A stretch of DNA of 64,000 nt from an uncultured Schlesneria sp. (GTDB taxonomy: Bacteria; Planctomycetota; Planctomycetia; Planctomycetales; Planctomycetaceae). Every line of letters begins with the position of its first letter. Positions within the stretch are counted from its first letter, which is position 1. A program made the translations under genes and the position numbers. The stretch covers positions 32,430 to 96,429 of the forward strand of contig CAILLA010000215.1 in assembly GCA_903834925.1 (NCBI GenBank), given 5' to 3'. The notes beneath the pieces were generated by a model, which saw only the letters and a list, made by a program, of their open reading frames with translations, did no database searches and was not told where the DNA came from. Shown here piece after piece: positions 24,946-34,025 of the stretch.

Positions 24946-27864
24946 TTAGGCTTCGGACTGGTTTCCAATCCCGCGTTCGATCGAAGGTTGACCAATGTTT
25001 TCGGCCACAGGGGGTGGCGAAGATTGTTCGCCATGTCTTCTCAGCGAGATCAGCGTCATGATCGCTGGTAACACGACGACAGAGATCAGCAGGCAACTTC
25101 CGACACCGACTGACGATACAACGCCAATGCTCTTCAGGCCCCGATGCGGCGCAATGATCATGCTGCCGAATCCGACCATGTTCGTAAAGGACGTCAGAAT
25201 CAGCGAGTTGATCATGCTGGGCGACGACACGTAACGCCGGCCTGACTGTCGGCGATAATCGTGCATCACATGGACTCCGTTATCCACGCCGATTCCGAGA
25301 ATTAACGGCAGGATGATCAGGTTCGCAGGATTGAGATCAACTCCTAACAACCCCATTGTCCCCAGCATCAGAGCCGCACCGGCTAATGGTGGCAGCAAAG
25401 CCAAGGCGATGTTTCTCAGCCCTTCAAGGTCAACTATGGCAACAAGCACGATCGTTGTGATGACATAGGCGATTCCAAGTTGTTCGTAGCCAAGCTGTTT
25501 TCCCATCGATTTTGCGATGTATGCCACCACAGCCACTCCCGCCATCGGCGCCAGGACCGCAATTAAAGTGTTACGCAGATTGAGAAAATCGAGCACCAGC
25601 ACGAGATAGATCGCCAGTAGCGCATAGACTGCGACCCGTTTGTAACTTTGCCAGATTTGCTGTGACGCCTCGTAGTTCTGAAGCGGTACGCCAGTCACTT
25701 CGGGATCAACCTGACGGACGGCATTGACGAATTGTTCGAGTGGTTCGATATCCCAGATTTCGTATCGAGGGTGAATTTGCAGCGACCACCGACCCGGCCG
25801 AGCGAATCGCGAAACGACGGCAGAAGGGAGGTCCCCCAGAGTCACTGGCTCGGGGTTTGAAACCGCTTGCAGGCCCCGGAATCTCGCAAGAAGGTCGGCC
25901 TTCATCTGCATCTGATAGTCTGTCAAAATCGCGGTTTGCTGATCCATCGGCAGTCGGTCCAGCGATTCAACGATTTGGGAGATCTGTTGTTGAATACTGG
26001 CGTTTGTCGAAGCGGGCGCCTCATCCAGCGATGCTGCAAAACGTTCTAACCTTTCGCGAATCAAGACGGGGTCAATGCTTCCCGCTTCGGGCCATTCGCT
26101 GGGAAGATCAGACAACAGCGCATGGATCCCTTGGATCAAAAGCGCTTTGTCCGACGGTTGCTGCGGCAGGACCGAAGCGACTTCGTCCACGTGATGGACT
26201 TCAGGCAGTGCTTCAAACCGTTTCTTAAGATCGAGTGCCTCGGCAGGGCTGTTGGCCGTTGTGACCGCAAACAACGTGCGGCTGTTTGGCTCATGCACCA
26301 GCCTTTTCTGCAGTTCAACCGATGGAATCCCATCCGCTTGCAGGTGAAGCAGGTTGTAATCGTACTTGACCCTCATCCCGTACCACGAAAGCCAAGCGAT
26401 TAACGCAACCGATGTGACCGTGACGGCCAGCGGCCAGCGCGAAGTGACCTGGCTGATCACGTTTAACTTCAGCGGAGCTGGTAGACGTTTTGGGTCGGTA
26501 TGGCGATCGACGAGCGAAATGCTTGACGGCATCACAAAAAATGCCGACAGAGCACAAAGCAGGATTCCCCCTCCGGCAATCATTCCAAGCTCGGCGATAC
26601 CCAGAAAATCGGTCAGGATCGCACAAAAGAATGCCAATGAGGTTGTGGTGGCAGCGGTAAGAATCCCCGGCCCCACGTCTTGTGCCGTGGCGATCAATGC
26701 CGGACGCAGATCCTGCCCTTCATGACGAAATTGAAGATATTGGGACAAATACAAAATGGCATAATCGCTTCCCAACCCAACGAGCATTGTCACGAAGGAA
26801 ACCGACAGGATATTCAAGTGCCCGACTGTCGCTGTTGCGAACCCGAATCCCAACGCCGTTCCAACGGCGAGCATTAACTGGCCGAGTAACGGGTGTTTCA
26901 CCCCCCGAAATCCGACTACCAGTAACAGCCCGACGCCGCCGAAGGAAATGATCGACTGCCAGATCATTGAATCCTGCGACGAACGCATTTCGTCCCGCTC
27001 AAGCGACGGAATCCCCGTGATTCCCAATTTGGCATGAGGATATTTGCGACTCGCTTCCGCCAGTAATGCTTCCATTCGATCGACCGATTTGTCCGTCCCG
27101 TCAAATCCGGTCGCCTTCTGTACCGGCTGAGCCTTCAGAAAACCCATCGTTCTTTTGTCATTGGTCAGGTAGTGAACCTCAGCCGCTTTTCCCAGCGATT
27201 GCTGGTCCATTGGCATGGTCAACTGCCAGGGTGAAACAAACTGATCGGGATTCTTAATGAATTGTGCCAGACTTTGCACAAAGCCCTCTGCCACTCGTAA
27301 CACTTCCGCTGTCGATTGAACATCACCCGATTCGACCGCACGAGCGACCTGCGGCTTAAGATTCGTAAAGACCTGGTTCAGACTATACATCTGCCAGCGA
27401 CCCTTCAGAATCGGGCCGAAGCTTTCGAGCCAGTTGATCAGACCGTCTAACTCTTTGGGCGACAGATACTGCAGCCCCTTCGACGCCAAACCTCGCTGAT
27501 CGACCTTGTACAGCACGTCGCGAAAGAATTCGGGTTCGCTTTCAACCTGTGTTCCGAGTTCATCCAGGATCGCGTCGATTTCATCAGGTTCATCGGCTTC
27601 GACGACGACAACGATGTCATTGGAATCGCCAAAGTCTTTCGTATATTTGATCCACCGCTGCTGATAATCGGCTTTAGGATCAATCAGATCGGACCGATCC
27701 GTTTTGAATTTCAGGTAGAGTGCGGAATAGCCAGCGGACGCCGCTGCGAGCAATAGGACAAGAAACAGCGTCAAGCCGGGAGCGAGAGTCACCGTCGAGG
27801 TGATCGCCTTCAATAATCGAGTGACGAGTGCCCCTTGCGAGTGGTTTGAAACGTCGTCAGACAT
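24946..27864 (-). CDS. MMPL/RND-family transporter
   Basis: The 972-residue protein has the 12-helix RND/MMPL layout, with two halves each having one helix, a large periplasmic loop and five more helices. Clear segments include VGLGSDYAILYLSQYLQF in the first half and ILGIGVDNGVHVMHDYRR in the second, the GxxxDY-like motifs of MMPL proteins. It resembles the HpnN-like exporters associated with hopanoid lipids, but the substrate is not shown. It is encoded downstream of the VWA protein on the same strand with a gap of about 60 bp, and its 3' end faces the left ExbD gene. Confidence 0.92.
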   Translation of the reverse strand: MSDDVSNHSQGALVTRLLKAITSTVTLAPGLTLFLVLLLAAASAGYSALYLKFKTDRSDLIDPKADYQQRWIKYTKDFGDSNDIVVVVEADEPDEIDAILDELGTQVESEPEFFRDVLYKVDQRGLASKGLQYLSPKELDGLINWLESFGPILKGRWQMYSLNQVFTNLKPQVARAVESGDVQSTAEVLRVAEGFVQSLAQFIKNPDQFVSPWQLTMPMDQQSLGKAAEVHYLTNDKRTMGFLKAQPVQKATGFDGTDKSVDRMEALLAEASRKYPHAKLGITGIPSLERDEMRSSQDSMIWQSIISFGGVGLLLVVGFRGVKHPLLGQLMLAVGTALGFGFATATVGHLNILSVSFVTMLVGLGSDYAILYLSQYLQFRHEGQDLRPALIATAQDVGPGILTAATTTSLAFFCAILTDFLGIAELGMIAGGGILLCALSAFFVMPSSISLVDRHTDPKRLPAPLKLNVISQVTSRWPLAVTVTSVALIAWLSWYGMRVKYDYNLLHLQADGIPSVELQKRLVHEPNSRTLFAVTTANSPAEALDLKKRFEALPEVHHVDEVASVLPQQPSDKALLIQGIHALLSDLPSEWPEAGSIDPVLIRERLERFAASLDEAPASTNASIQQQISQIVESLDRLPMDQQTAILTDYQMQMKADLLARFRGLQAVSNPEPVTLGDLPSAVVSRFARPGRWSLQIHPRYEIWDIEPLEQFVNAVRQVDPEVTGVPLQNYEASQQIWQSYKRVAVYALLAIYLVLVLDFLNLRNTLIAVLAPMAGVAVVAYIAKSMGKQLGYEQLGIAYVITTIVLVAIVDLEGLRNIALALLPPLAGAALMLGTMGLLGVDLNPANLIILPLILGIGVDNGVHVMHDYRRQSGRRYVSSPSMINSLILTSFTNMVGFGSMIIAPHRGLKSIGVVSSVGVGSCLLISVVVLPAIMTLISLRRHGEQSSPPPVAENIGQPSIERGIGNQSEA

Positions 27865-27927
27865 GAAAAGTCCTGGAGGTCTGAATTGTTCTCGAATTCG
27901 AGAGTTGGCGTCCCTGCAACGGCCTGA

Positions 27928-29094
27928 TCATCGTTGTGCCTGCGTCAAATCATGATATCGATGTAACCCAGCGTTTTGACGGGCCAGCTTCTTGAGGAAG
28001 GAATCCGGACTTAAATCCGCCCCAATCCCAAATTCGACAACGTGAATCAAGGCTTTCCGCTTGTTGCCTCGCTTCAGATCAAAAAGGTCTTTGGCGCTCA
28101 ATTCGGGTGCGTCCGCGTCAGTTAATAAGTAGATCACCTCAGGATCATAACTGAGCGCAAGTGATATCGCACCCATTCGGTTGGTGCCCGAATCTGGCTG
28201 GATTCCGGTCAGGAATTGCTTGGCCAATCGCAGGTTGACCGAGGTCGCGGGCAACAGTCGGGTTCGTTCGCCCTGTCGATTCATCGTATGATTTGTCAGG
28301 TTAAAAAAGATCACCTGAAACTGCGACGTGGGCGTCAGTTCTTGCAGACTATCCCAGAGTTTCTGTCGTGCGATTTGCATGGCATCGTGCTGACGCATGC
28401 TCTCCGACGCATCAATCACATAGACGACCCGCTTGGCCGAGGCCTTAATGCCGAAGAAGCTTGTTTGATGCCCACCCGTTCCTGATGCGCCACCCTTTCC
28501 AGGTTCCTCTCCAGCACCTTGACCATCGGAATTGCCAGGATTCGACGCCAAGCCATTCCCATTTTCGTCACTTGTTGATTTACCAGCAAATGCTGCCGGT
28601 TCTCGATTCTTGACCGTGGAAGAGTGCAGATCAGTCTGATTGAAATTGATTGACTCAATATTGTCTTGTTGATTTCGATTTGCGACTTTCAATGACGAAT
28701 GCAGTTCCGGATCGATCGGATTCGGATTCTCTTGCGTTGCCCCAAAGACGGTTTGCGGATCGGTTTCAGCCACCGTCAGCAATCGCGGTTGTTCTTTTGC
28801 AGACTGCATTTCGACCGTTTTGTGAACCTCATTCGAACCGTCCGATTCTGCATCGGGGATCACCGAATCGGTGGCCCGCCCCCTGCCTCCGGGTTCTCCT
28901 GATCCTGCCGAACCTCCTGGAATCCAGGTTGCTGACCAGTTATCGCCATTCCCTGATTTGCCGTTTCCTTGGCCAGGCGAACGAAACTCGAAAAACTGCA
29001 GCAGGACAAACAGGACGAATGCGTGAAACGATAACGACACCAGCAACGTTTTTCGCCACGGTCTCGTGCGAACCTTTCTCGCTGGGGCTGTCAT
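27928..29094 (-). CDS. Membrane-anchored von Willebrand A protein with TonB-like SxxxH segment
   Basis: The start at 29094 is an ATG; an earlier TTG is unlikely. The 388-residue protein has a basic arm (RKVRTRPWRK), one membrane segment LLVSLSFHAFVLFVLLQFF (about 17-36), a long Gly/Ser/Asn/Glu-rich linker, and a VWA domain with the metal site YVIDASESM (Asp228, Ser230, Ser232), the TNRM threonine and LLTDADAPELS. The membrane segment contains Ser20-x-x-x-His24, the motif needed in TonB and TolA for coupling to ExbB/ExbD and TolQ/TolR. The likely topology is N-in with a periplasmic VWA domain. It is divergent from the second ExbB set. Confidence 0.9.
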   Translation of the reverse strand: MTAPARKVRTRPWRKTLLVSLSFHAFVLFVLLQFFEFRSPGQGNGKSGNGDNWSATWIPGGSAGSGEPGGRGRATDSVIPDAESDGSNEVHKTVEMQSAKEQPRLLTVAETDPQTVFGATQENPNPIDPELHSSLKVANRNQQDNIESINFNQTDLHSSTVKNREPAAFAGKSTSDENGNGLASNPGNSDGQGAGEEPGKGGASGTGGHQTSFFGIKASAKRVVYVIDASESMRQHDAMQIARQKLWDSLQELTPTSQFQVIFFNLTNHTMNRQGERTRLLPATSVNLRLAKQFLTGIQPDSGTNRMGAISLALSYDPEVIYLLTDADAPELSAKDLFDLKRGNKRKALIHVVEFGIGADLSPDSFLKKLARQNAGLHRYHDLTQAQR

Positions 29095-29610
29095 TTCAAG
29101 AACATCCTTCTGGTGCACTGGCTGTTTCAATTCGCCGAGATTCCTTCAATCGTCTCCTGGAACCGCAATTTGGGTAATCTTCCACATCTTCCACGTGTCT
29201 GGCTACCTCAAAACGACCAGATTTGCCCTCGGACATCAATGTCCCCACAAGATGCCAAATCCGCCTTTCGGCAACCTGCCAGTCAAGTTTTTGTAAAAAC
29301 TCGTGTGGAATTTACGTAGCAAGCTCGATTCACTACTTGAATCGGTGCAAGTCCCGGTTCTATGATGCTGTGAACGCAAACCTCGACATGAAGTCACGTA
29401 AGCGAAAATGTCCGCCAACCTGAATGACGGGCAATCGGTCCCTTTCGAACTTTTCAGCCGAATTTGCCTTTCCACAAAAAGTCACTTCAACAACTGTCGC
29501 AAATACTATGGCAGAGAGTATAACCAGAGGATTCAACTTGATCTTCACGGACTTTGCTCAATAGCCGCACGCCAGGTCGGCGATTCCCATTACAAAACAG
29601 GAGCTGCTTC
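29095..29610. other. Intergenic divergent promoter region of the ExbB/VWA locus
   Basis: This gap of about 515 bp separates the minus-strand VWA gene from the plus-strand ExbB gene and must hold both promoters. No open reading frame with protein character, no repeat family and no clear hairpin terminator was recognised. A shared regulator site may lie here but none is evident by eye. Confidence 0.45.
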
Positions 29611-30429
29611 ATGCTTTCTACGACGAAACATCGTACTGTCCCAGTTTGGCTGATGATTGTTCTACTGACCGTTTCGATGGGAATCTTTTCACGGCCGATC
29701 ATGGTTCATGCTCAGGCGGATGATGGTGCCAAACCCGCGTCATCGGAGCCCGCTGCAAAAACAGCTGACAGCCCCCGAAGCCAATCGATGTTGATGTGGA
29801 TCATTCATACGTCTGGCTGGATCGGTGCGTTCATCCTGGCGATTTCCATTTACTTCATCGCGACGGTGATGCAGTTGTTTCTCGAATTGCGTTCCCCGGT
29901 CGTTGCTCCGCCCGAACTGATGGAAGAGTGTGAAGCCTTGCTGGTCAAACGCGACTTCAATGGCATCTATAAAGTTGCAAAAGAAAATACCAGTGAACTG
30001 GGACAATTGATCGCGACCGGAATGGTGGGGTTGTCCACGGGTCTCAGTGACGCCCGCGAAGCCATCGATCGTCAGGGTGAAGTCATCACCGTCGAAATGG
30101 AAAAACGGATCAGCATGCTCGCCGTGATTGGTACCCTGGGGCCACTGATCGGTCTGTTAGGAACTCTCAAAGGAATGATCGGAAGCTTCAGCGTCATCGC
30201 CATGTCGGATACGCAATTGAAGGCCAGTGAAGTCGCCGGTGGTATTTCCGAAGCTCTGGTGCTGACGTTTGAAGGGGTCGGACTGTCGGTTCCGGCAATC
30301 TACTTCTTCGCCCTGTTCAAGAATCGTGTCGCCAGCCTGAGCGTCCAGACGCTGAATGCAGCTGATGAATTTATTCGCCGCCTGCATGCTGCCGCACACA
30401 AGAAACCAACCACTGAAGCCGCTTCCTGA
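29611..30429 (+). CDS. ExbB/TolQ/MotA-type proton channel protein with signal peptide
   Basis: The ATG at 29611 follows AGGAG and gives a 272-residue protein. It starts with a signal peptide ending near HAQA and a short acidic/Ala-rich linker, an N-terminal extension seen in some ExbB proteins. Three membrane segments follow: WIGAFILAISIYFIATVM, VIGTLGPLIGLLGTLKGM and EALVLTFEGVGLSVPAIYFF, with the family motifs. It opens the right ExbB-ExbD-ExbD set, with the next gene 20 bp downstream, and lies divergent from the TonB-like VWA gene. Confidence 0.9.
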   Translation: MLSTTKHRTVPVWLMIVLLTVSMGIFSRPIMVHAQADDGAKPASSEPAAKTADSPRSQSMLMWIIHTSGWIGAFILAISIYFIATVMQLFLELRSPVVAPPELMEECEALLVKRDFNGIYKVAKENTSELGQLIATGMVGLSTGLSDAREAIDRQGEVITVEMEKRISMLAVIGTLGPLIGLLGTLKGMIGSFSVIAMSDTQLKASEVAGGISEALVLTFEGVGLSVPAIYFFALFKNRVASLSVQTLNAADEFIRRLHAAAHKKPTTEAAS

Positions 30430-30449
30430 AAATTATCGAGGAGGATGGA

Positions 30450-30905
30450 ATGTCAGATCATAATTCCGATAGAGCGGAACCGAACCTCACGCCACTGCTC
30501 GACATGGTCTTTCAATTGATCACGTTCTTTATGCTCGTGATCAATTTCAAAGGGGCGTCAATGGATCTGTCGTTGAAGCTGCCTGTGCTGGGGTCGGCTC
30601 GTCCGCTGGAACGGCATGGCAAGCTTGAACCACTCTTGCTCAACATTGACACCGATGGACGAGTGACCGTCCAGGGCAAAAAAATTGACGTCGAACAATT
30701 CATCACGAAAGAGGCCCGCGTCCTCAAGAATCAGTTACAGATTTTGGGAACACCGATCGAAAACGGAGAATTACCCGTTCCGGTGATCGTTCGAGCCGAC
30801 CGGTCGGCACCGTTTCATCTGGTCAACCGGATTCTGAAACTCTGTCAGGAACAAGGGTATCGCCAGTTCTCGTTGAGCGCGATGACGCGCGAGGAGAAAC
30901 ACTAA
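30450..30905 (+). CDS. ExbD/TolR-type biopolymer transport protein
   Basis: The 151-residue protein starts behind GAGGAGGATGGA. It has a short arm, the membrane segment LTPLLDMVFQLITFFMLV with the conserved ExbD aspartate, and a periplasmic domain with the usual QFSLSAM-type end. It is the first of two ExbD genes in the right set; the next begins 1 bp after its stop, so the two are coupled. Paired ExbD subunits usually assemble in one complex with ExbB. Confidence 0.92.
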   Translation: MSDHNSDRAEPNLTPLLDMVFQLITFFMLVINFKGASMDLSLKLPVLGSARPLERHGKLEPLLLNIDTDGRVTVQGKKIDVEQFITKEARVLKNQLQILGTPIENGELPVPVIVRADRSAPFHLVNRILKLCQEQGYRQFSLSAMTREEKH

Positions 30906-30906
30906 G

Positions 30907-31458
30907 ATGCAGCGCAGTCACAGCCAGCGCCGACGTCGACGCAAACGCGATCAGGGTTCGGTCGAGATGAATCTCGCCGCCATGCTCGACATGGCGTTTC
31001 AGCTCTTGACGTTTTTCATCCTGACCTTTCGGCCCGCACCGATCGAAGGCCAATTGTCGCTGAATCTGCCTCCGCCAGTACCAGTCACGACCCCGGAAGC
31101 GAGTGCCACGGGTGGTACGGGGATCGAAAACGTTCTCACAATGGAAACATTGCATTTGCACGTTGTCGCCAACGATCGAGGGGACGTTTCCGAATTGAGA
31201 GTCGAATTGAATCCTGTCGTTCAAGGCAAGCTGGACGAGGCGAACATTCAGCGTCTTGACCAGAATCTGCATGCGAAATTTGCCGTGAAACAGATTCCGT
31301 TCGATCGGATTCAGATCGCCGTCGATGGCAGGCTTCGATACGGTGAACTGATGAAGATTATTGATGTCTGTCACCGTCAAAAACTGCCCGATGGTTCGGC
31401 CATGCAAAAAATCAGTTTTTCTGAAGTCGACGTCGGAGCAAGCTCCAGTCCGAAATGA
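30907..31458 (+). CDS. ExbD-like protein, second of the right set
   Basis: The 183-residue protein has a very basic N-terminal arm (SHSQRRRRRKRD), the membrane segment MLDMAFQLLTFFILTF with the conserved aspartate, and a periplasmic domain carrying a Pro/Thr-rich stretch. It has a low similarity to the first ExbD apart from the membrane region. The GAGGAG site lies in the preceding gene. The following gene starts 8 bp downstream, indicating one operon of four genes. Confidence 0.88.
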   Translation: MQRSHSQRRRRRKRDQGSVEMNLAAMLDMAFQLLTFFILTFRPAPIEGQLSLNLPPPVPVTTPEASATGGTGIENVLTMETLHLHVVANDRGDVSELRVELNPVVQGKLDEANIQRLDQNLHAKFAVKQIPFDRIQIAVDGRLRYGELMKIIDVCHRQKLPDGSAMQKISFSEVDVGASSSPK

Positions 31459-31466
31459 GGTAGATC

Positions 31467-32474
31467 ATGCGCCGTTACACTGCTCGTCCCTACGGAGGTT
31501 CCGTCTCCGGCACGCGACTTTTGTCGATGCTGATGGCGATTCTTGTTCTTGGGATGCTCTATAATCGGTTGAAGGATCCCCACACCTGGCGAGCCTTCGC
31601 TGACGATAAAGAACCGGCTGCGGCTCAAGTCGTCGCTGAAACGCCGTCCGAGCTGGAGAATATTGTTGCGGGTCCTAACGATCTGGATGAGGACGAAGTC
31701 GCCTCGGTCCAGGATCTGTTTGAAATGGTGACTGACAAGACACCACTCAAACCCCAAGATATGCATGCCTATTGGAGACTGATGGACTGGAGCCATACAC
31801 AACCATTTGCCGAACTGGAAAAACGGTCACACCAGGATATTGCTTTCACACAACTCTTTGACCAGCCTGAAAAATACCGAGGCAAGCCGATCCGTCTTCG
31901 GATGCATGTCCGGCGAATTCTCGAATCCGATGCCCCCAAAGATCAGCCCAGCGTGGATAAAGTCTACGAAGCCTGGGGTTGGACGGACGAATCTCGTTCG
32001 TTCCCTTACGTTGTTGTTTTCAAGGATCTGCCGCCAGGCTTACCGATTGGAACGGACATCCGAACAGAAATTGTTTTCGCGGGCTATTTTCTCAAGGTCA
32101 TGAGCTATAAAGCCTTTGATAATAATCGCGGCGCTCCGCTATTGGTCGGCCGCGCAAAACTGATTTCGACCCCACCTCCGCCACCGCCATCGAAAACTGA
32201 TCCTTGGATCATTCCGATCGTGCTTTTCGGTTCGATTCTGTTCATCGGAGCATCGGTCTGGTTAAGCCGGTCGGCACGCAAAAAGTCCAAGATGCGGATG
32301 TTACCCGACGATCTTTCAGCCGTGACAACTCCAGTCAATTTCGGAACGGACAATCCGTTTGGTGACTTGGACCTAACAGGACCCGATGGTGCAGATACGG
32401 TGGCAACTCCCCTGCTGGTCGATGCCGGCACAACCGCGAATCTGCAATCAACGACCACATCATCGATCGATTGA
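31467..32474 (+). CDS. Conserved membrane protein of the ExbB/ExbD operon, function unknown
   Basis: The 335-residue protein has an N-terminal membrane segment (about residues 17-34), a soluble region, a Pro-rich stretch (STPPPPPPSK), a second membrane segment WIIPIVLFGSILFIGASVWL and a short acidic C-terminal tail. The middle contains QLFDQPEKYRGKPIRLR, a pattern that recalls small OB-like beta domains. A GAGGT site precedes the start. It is the last gene of the right operon and may be an accessory of the motor, but that is only context. I do not recognise a named family. Confidence 0.8.
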   Translation: MRRYTARPYGGSVSGTRLLSMLMAILVLGMLYNRLKDPHTWRAFADDKEPAAAQVVAETPSELENIVAGPNDLDEDEVASVQDLFEMVTDKTPLKPQDMHAYWRLMDWSHTQPFAELEKRSHQDIAFTQLFDQPEKYRGKPIRLRMHVRRILESDAPKDQPSVDKVYEAWGWTDESRSFPYVVVFKDLPPGLPIGTDIRTEIVFAGYFLKVMSYKAFDNNRGAPLLVGRAKLISTPPPPPPSKTDPWIIPIVLFGSILFIGASVWLSRSARKKSKMRMLPDDLSAVTTPVNFGTDNPFGDLDLTGPDGADTVATPLLVDAGTTANLQSTTTSSID

Positions 32475-32511
32475 TTGGAAGTATTCTTGGAATAGAAATC
32501 TGCGAAAACGG

Positions 32512-32610
32512 GTACCACGGTTTTACCGTCTTCGGGTTAAGCCGTGCTCTTTGGAACCGTTATCCGAACATGAAGGCACGGCTTAACCGAAGACGGTAAA
32601 ACCGTGGCAC
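32512..32610. repeat. Palindromic paired-hairpin repeat, family 1 (variant arms)
   Basis: The element runs from GTACCACGG to CCGTGGCAC. Both hairpins are clear: left CCACGGTTTTACCG with a TCTT loop and right CGGTAAAACCGTGG with an AAGA loop. Compared with the copies at 2258 and 4981, the outer CACTG/CAGTG arms are CACGG/CCGTG, a compensated change. It lies between the convergent stops of the ExbBD operon and the potassium channel gene. Confidence 0.9.
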
Positions 32611-32650
32611 CCCTTGTGTTTCAACTAAGCACCCCTTGTGTTTCAACTAA
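32607..32650. repeat. Direct tandem duplication of 22 bp
   Basis: Two adjacent identical 22 bp units (GCACCCCTTGTGTTTCAACT plus AA) follow the right arm of the family-1 repeat. The first unit includes the last bases of the repeat arm, so this appears to be a local duplication of the element's edge. Confidence 0.9.
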
Positions 32651-32741
32651 ATAGTGAGACATTTTGACCCTAGGTTGCCTTTGCCGATTCACCAGAACAA
32701 CTTCGTGCATTTACGCGGTTGAGGGAAATTCTCTCGGCACG

Positions 32742-33614
32742 TCATTCTTCCGTCCACGCAGAATTCGATTTGACCAACCGCAGAATTTCACGGCGGATCG
32801 GTTCCGATAACTCTGGCCAGACGGAAATCACACTTGCCAGCTGAGGGTCCAATGCCGTTGAGTGAATTGACGAGACTTCATTCAAGCGGCTATGGATTGC
32901 GACGAGTTCTCGCTGAATTGCGTCGAGATCAATTTCCTGACGTTCTTCGACCGGATTCAAAATCCACGAAGTTACCGAACCACTGAGCAGCCCAAATAGC
33001 CCGACTCCCCCGATCATCAAGCAGGCGGCGATAATTCGACCGACCGTTGTCACGGGATACTTGTCGCCGTATCCAACTGTGGTCATGGTCACGATCGACC
33101 ACCAGAGTGCATCCGATGCGTCGGTGATATTGGCGCCTACAGCATCTTTCTCAACTTGAAGGATCGCTACACTTGAGATCAACAGCAACAGGATCGAGAC
33201 GAAGACCACGAACAGGATTGTCCCGTCAGTCCGATTGTTTTGGAGATATTTCGCCAGGATTTTGGCGACACGAATGCCACGTAACAGTCGCAGAATACGA
33301 ATGACTCGGAACACTCGACCAGTTCTAAATATATCGTAGACCGGAATGCATGACAGCAGATCGATCCAGCCCCAAGTCATGAATTGGCGCTTGTTGGAAG
33401 CGTACGCAAACCGGATCAGGAAATCGATAAAAAAGATTCCGCAGACGACATTCTCAACCGCATCAATGATTTCATTGTCGTCTTCGGATAAATGAAGGAA
33501 AGTTTCCAGCCCCAGCGTGATCAGGGAGTATCCACAAAGCATCAGCATGAATAATTCGTACGGCTGGAGTACGGAATCGCCACCGGATGACGGATTTTTG
33601 GATTCGGAACTCAT
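32742..33614 (-). CDS. Voltage-gated-type potassium channel (ion transporter family)
   Basis: The ATG at 33614 is preferred; the longer frame lacks a site. The 290-residue protein has the six-helix plan, with an S4-like segment rich in arginine (GRVFRVIRILRLLRGIR) and the pore signature TMTTVGYGDKYPVT of K+ channels. The cytoplasmic tail is short and helical. It would sit in the cytoplasmic membrane. It lies between two family-1 repeats, with the porin gene divergent from its start. Confidence 0.93.
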   Translation of the reverse strand: MSSESKNPSSGGDSVLQPYELFMLMLCGYSLITLGLETFLHLSEDDNEIIDAVENVVCGIFFIDFLIRFAYASNKRQFMTWGWIDLLSCIPVYDIFRTGRVFRVIRILRLLRGIRVAKILAKYLQNNRTDGTILFVVFVSILLLLISSVAILQVEKDAVGANITDASDALWWSIVTMTTVGYGDKYPVTTVGRIIAACLMIGGVGLFGLLSGSVTSWILNPVEERQEIDLDAIQRELVAIHSRLNEVSSIHSTALDPQLASVISVWPELSEPIRREILRLVKSNSAWTEE

Positions 33615-33741
33615 TCTCAAAAGCCTCGGACAGAGCCAGAAACAAGCAACCTGATAAAAGTCGCCTCGCACATGTCAGGTTCTAGTCACGAAGATGACTT
33701 TCCGGCAATATGAATAGCGACACTTGTGACGCGATCGACGT

Positions 33742-33839
33742 GTGCCACGGTTTTGGAGTCTTCGACGAGGCCGTGTTTTCGTGGCTTGATGACGGGACCG
33801 AAGAGCACGGCCTTACCGAAGACGGTAAAACCGTGGCAC
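33742..33839. repeat. Palindromic paired-hairpin repeat, family 1 (variant arms)
   Basis: The element begins GTGCCACGG and ends CCGTGGCAC. The left half has GGAGTCTTCGACG and the right half has CCGAAGACGG, keeping the GTCTTC/GAAGAC loops. It lies in the divergent region between the channel and porin genes, so here it is near two 5' ends, unlike most copies. A minus-strand frame over this element (33682-34002) is not a gene. Confidence 0.88.
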
Positions 33840-34025
33840 CCGATTCCGTGTCAAAATATTCCGTCTTGCGCGATTGTAGTTTCGCCTTCAAAGTTCCCAT
33901 GTTCCCAAGGTGACGATCGATTTTAGTCGTTTGGTTGGAGACGTCGAAAAGACCGGTACCTTGATGAAATCGGTGGAACCGTCGGCGTTTTGGATCATCC
34001 AACGTCGTGACTGAGGAGATGTCGG

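Noticed and set aside
33682..34002. Minus-strand ORF of 106 codons over a family-1 repeat
   Set aside because: It is an accidental frame created by the palindrome and adjacent sequence.
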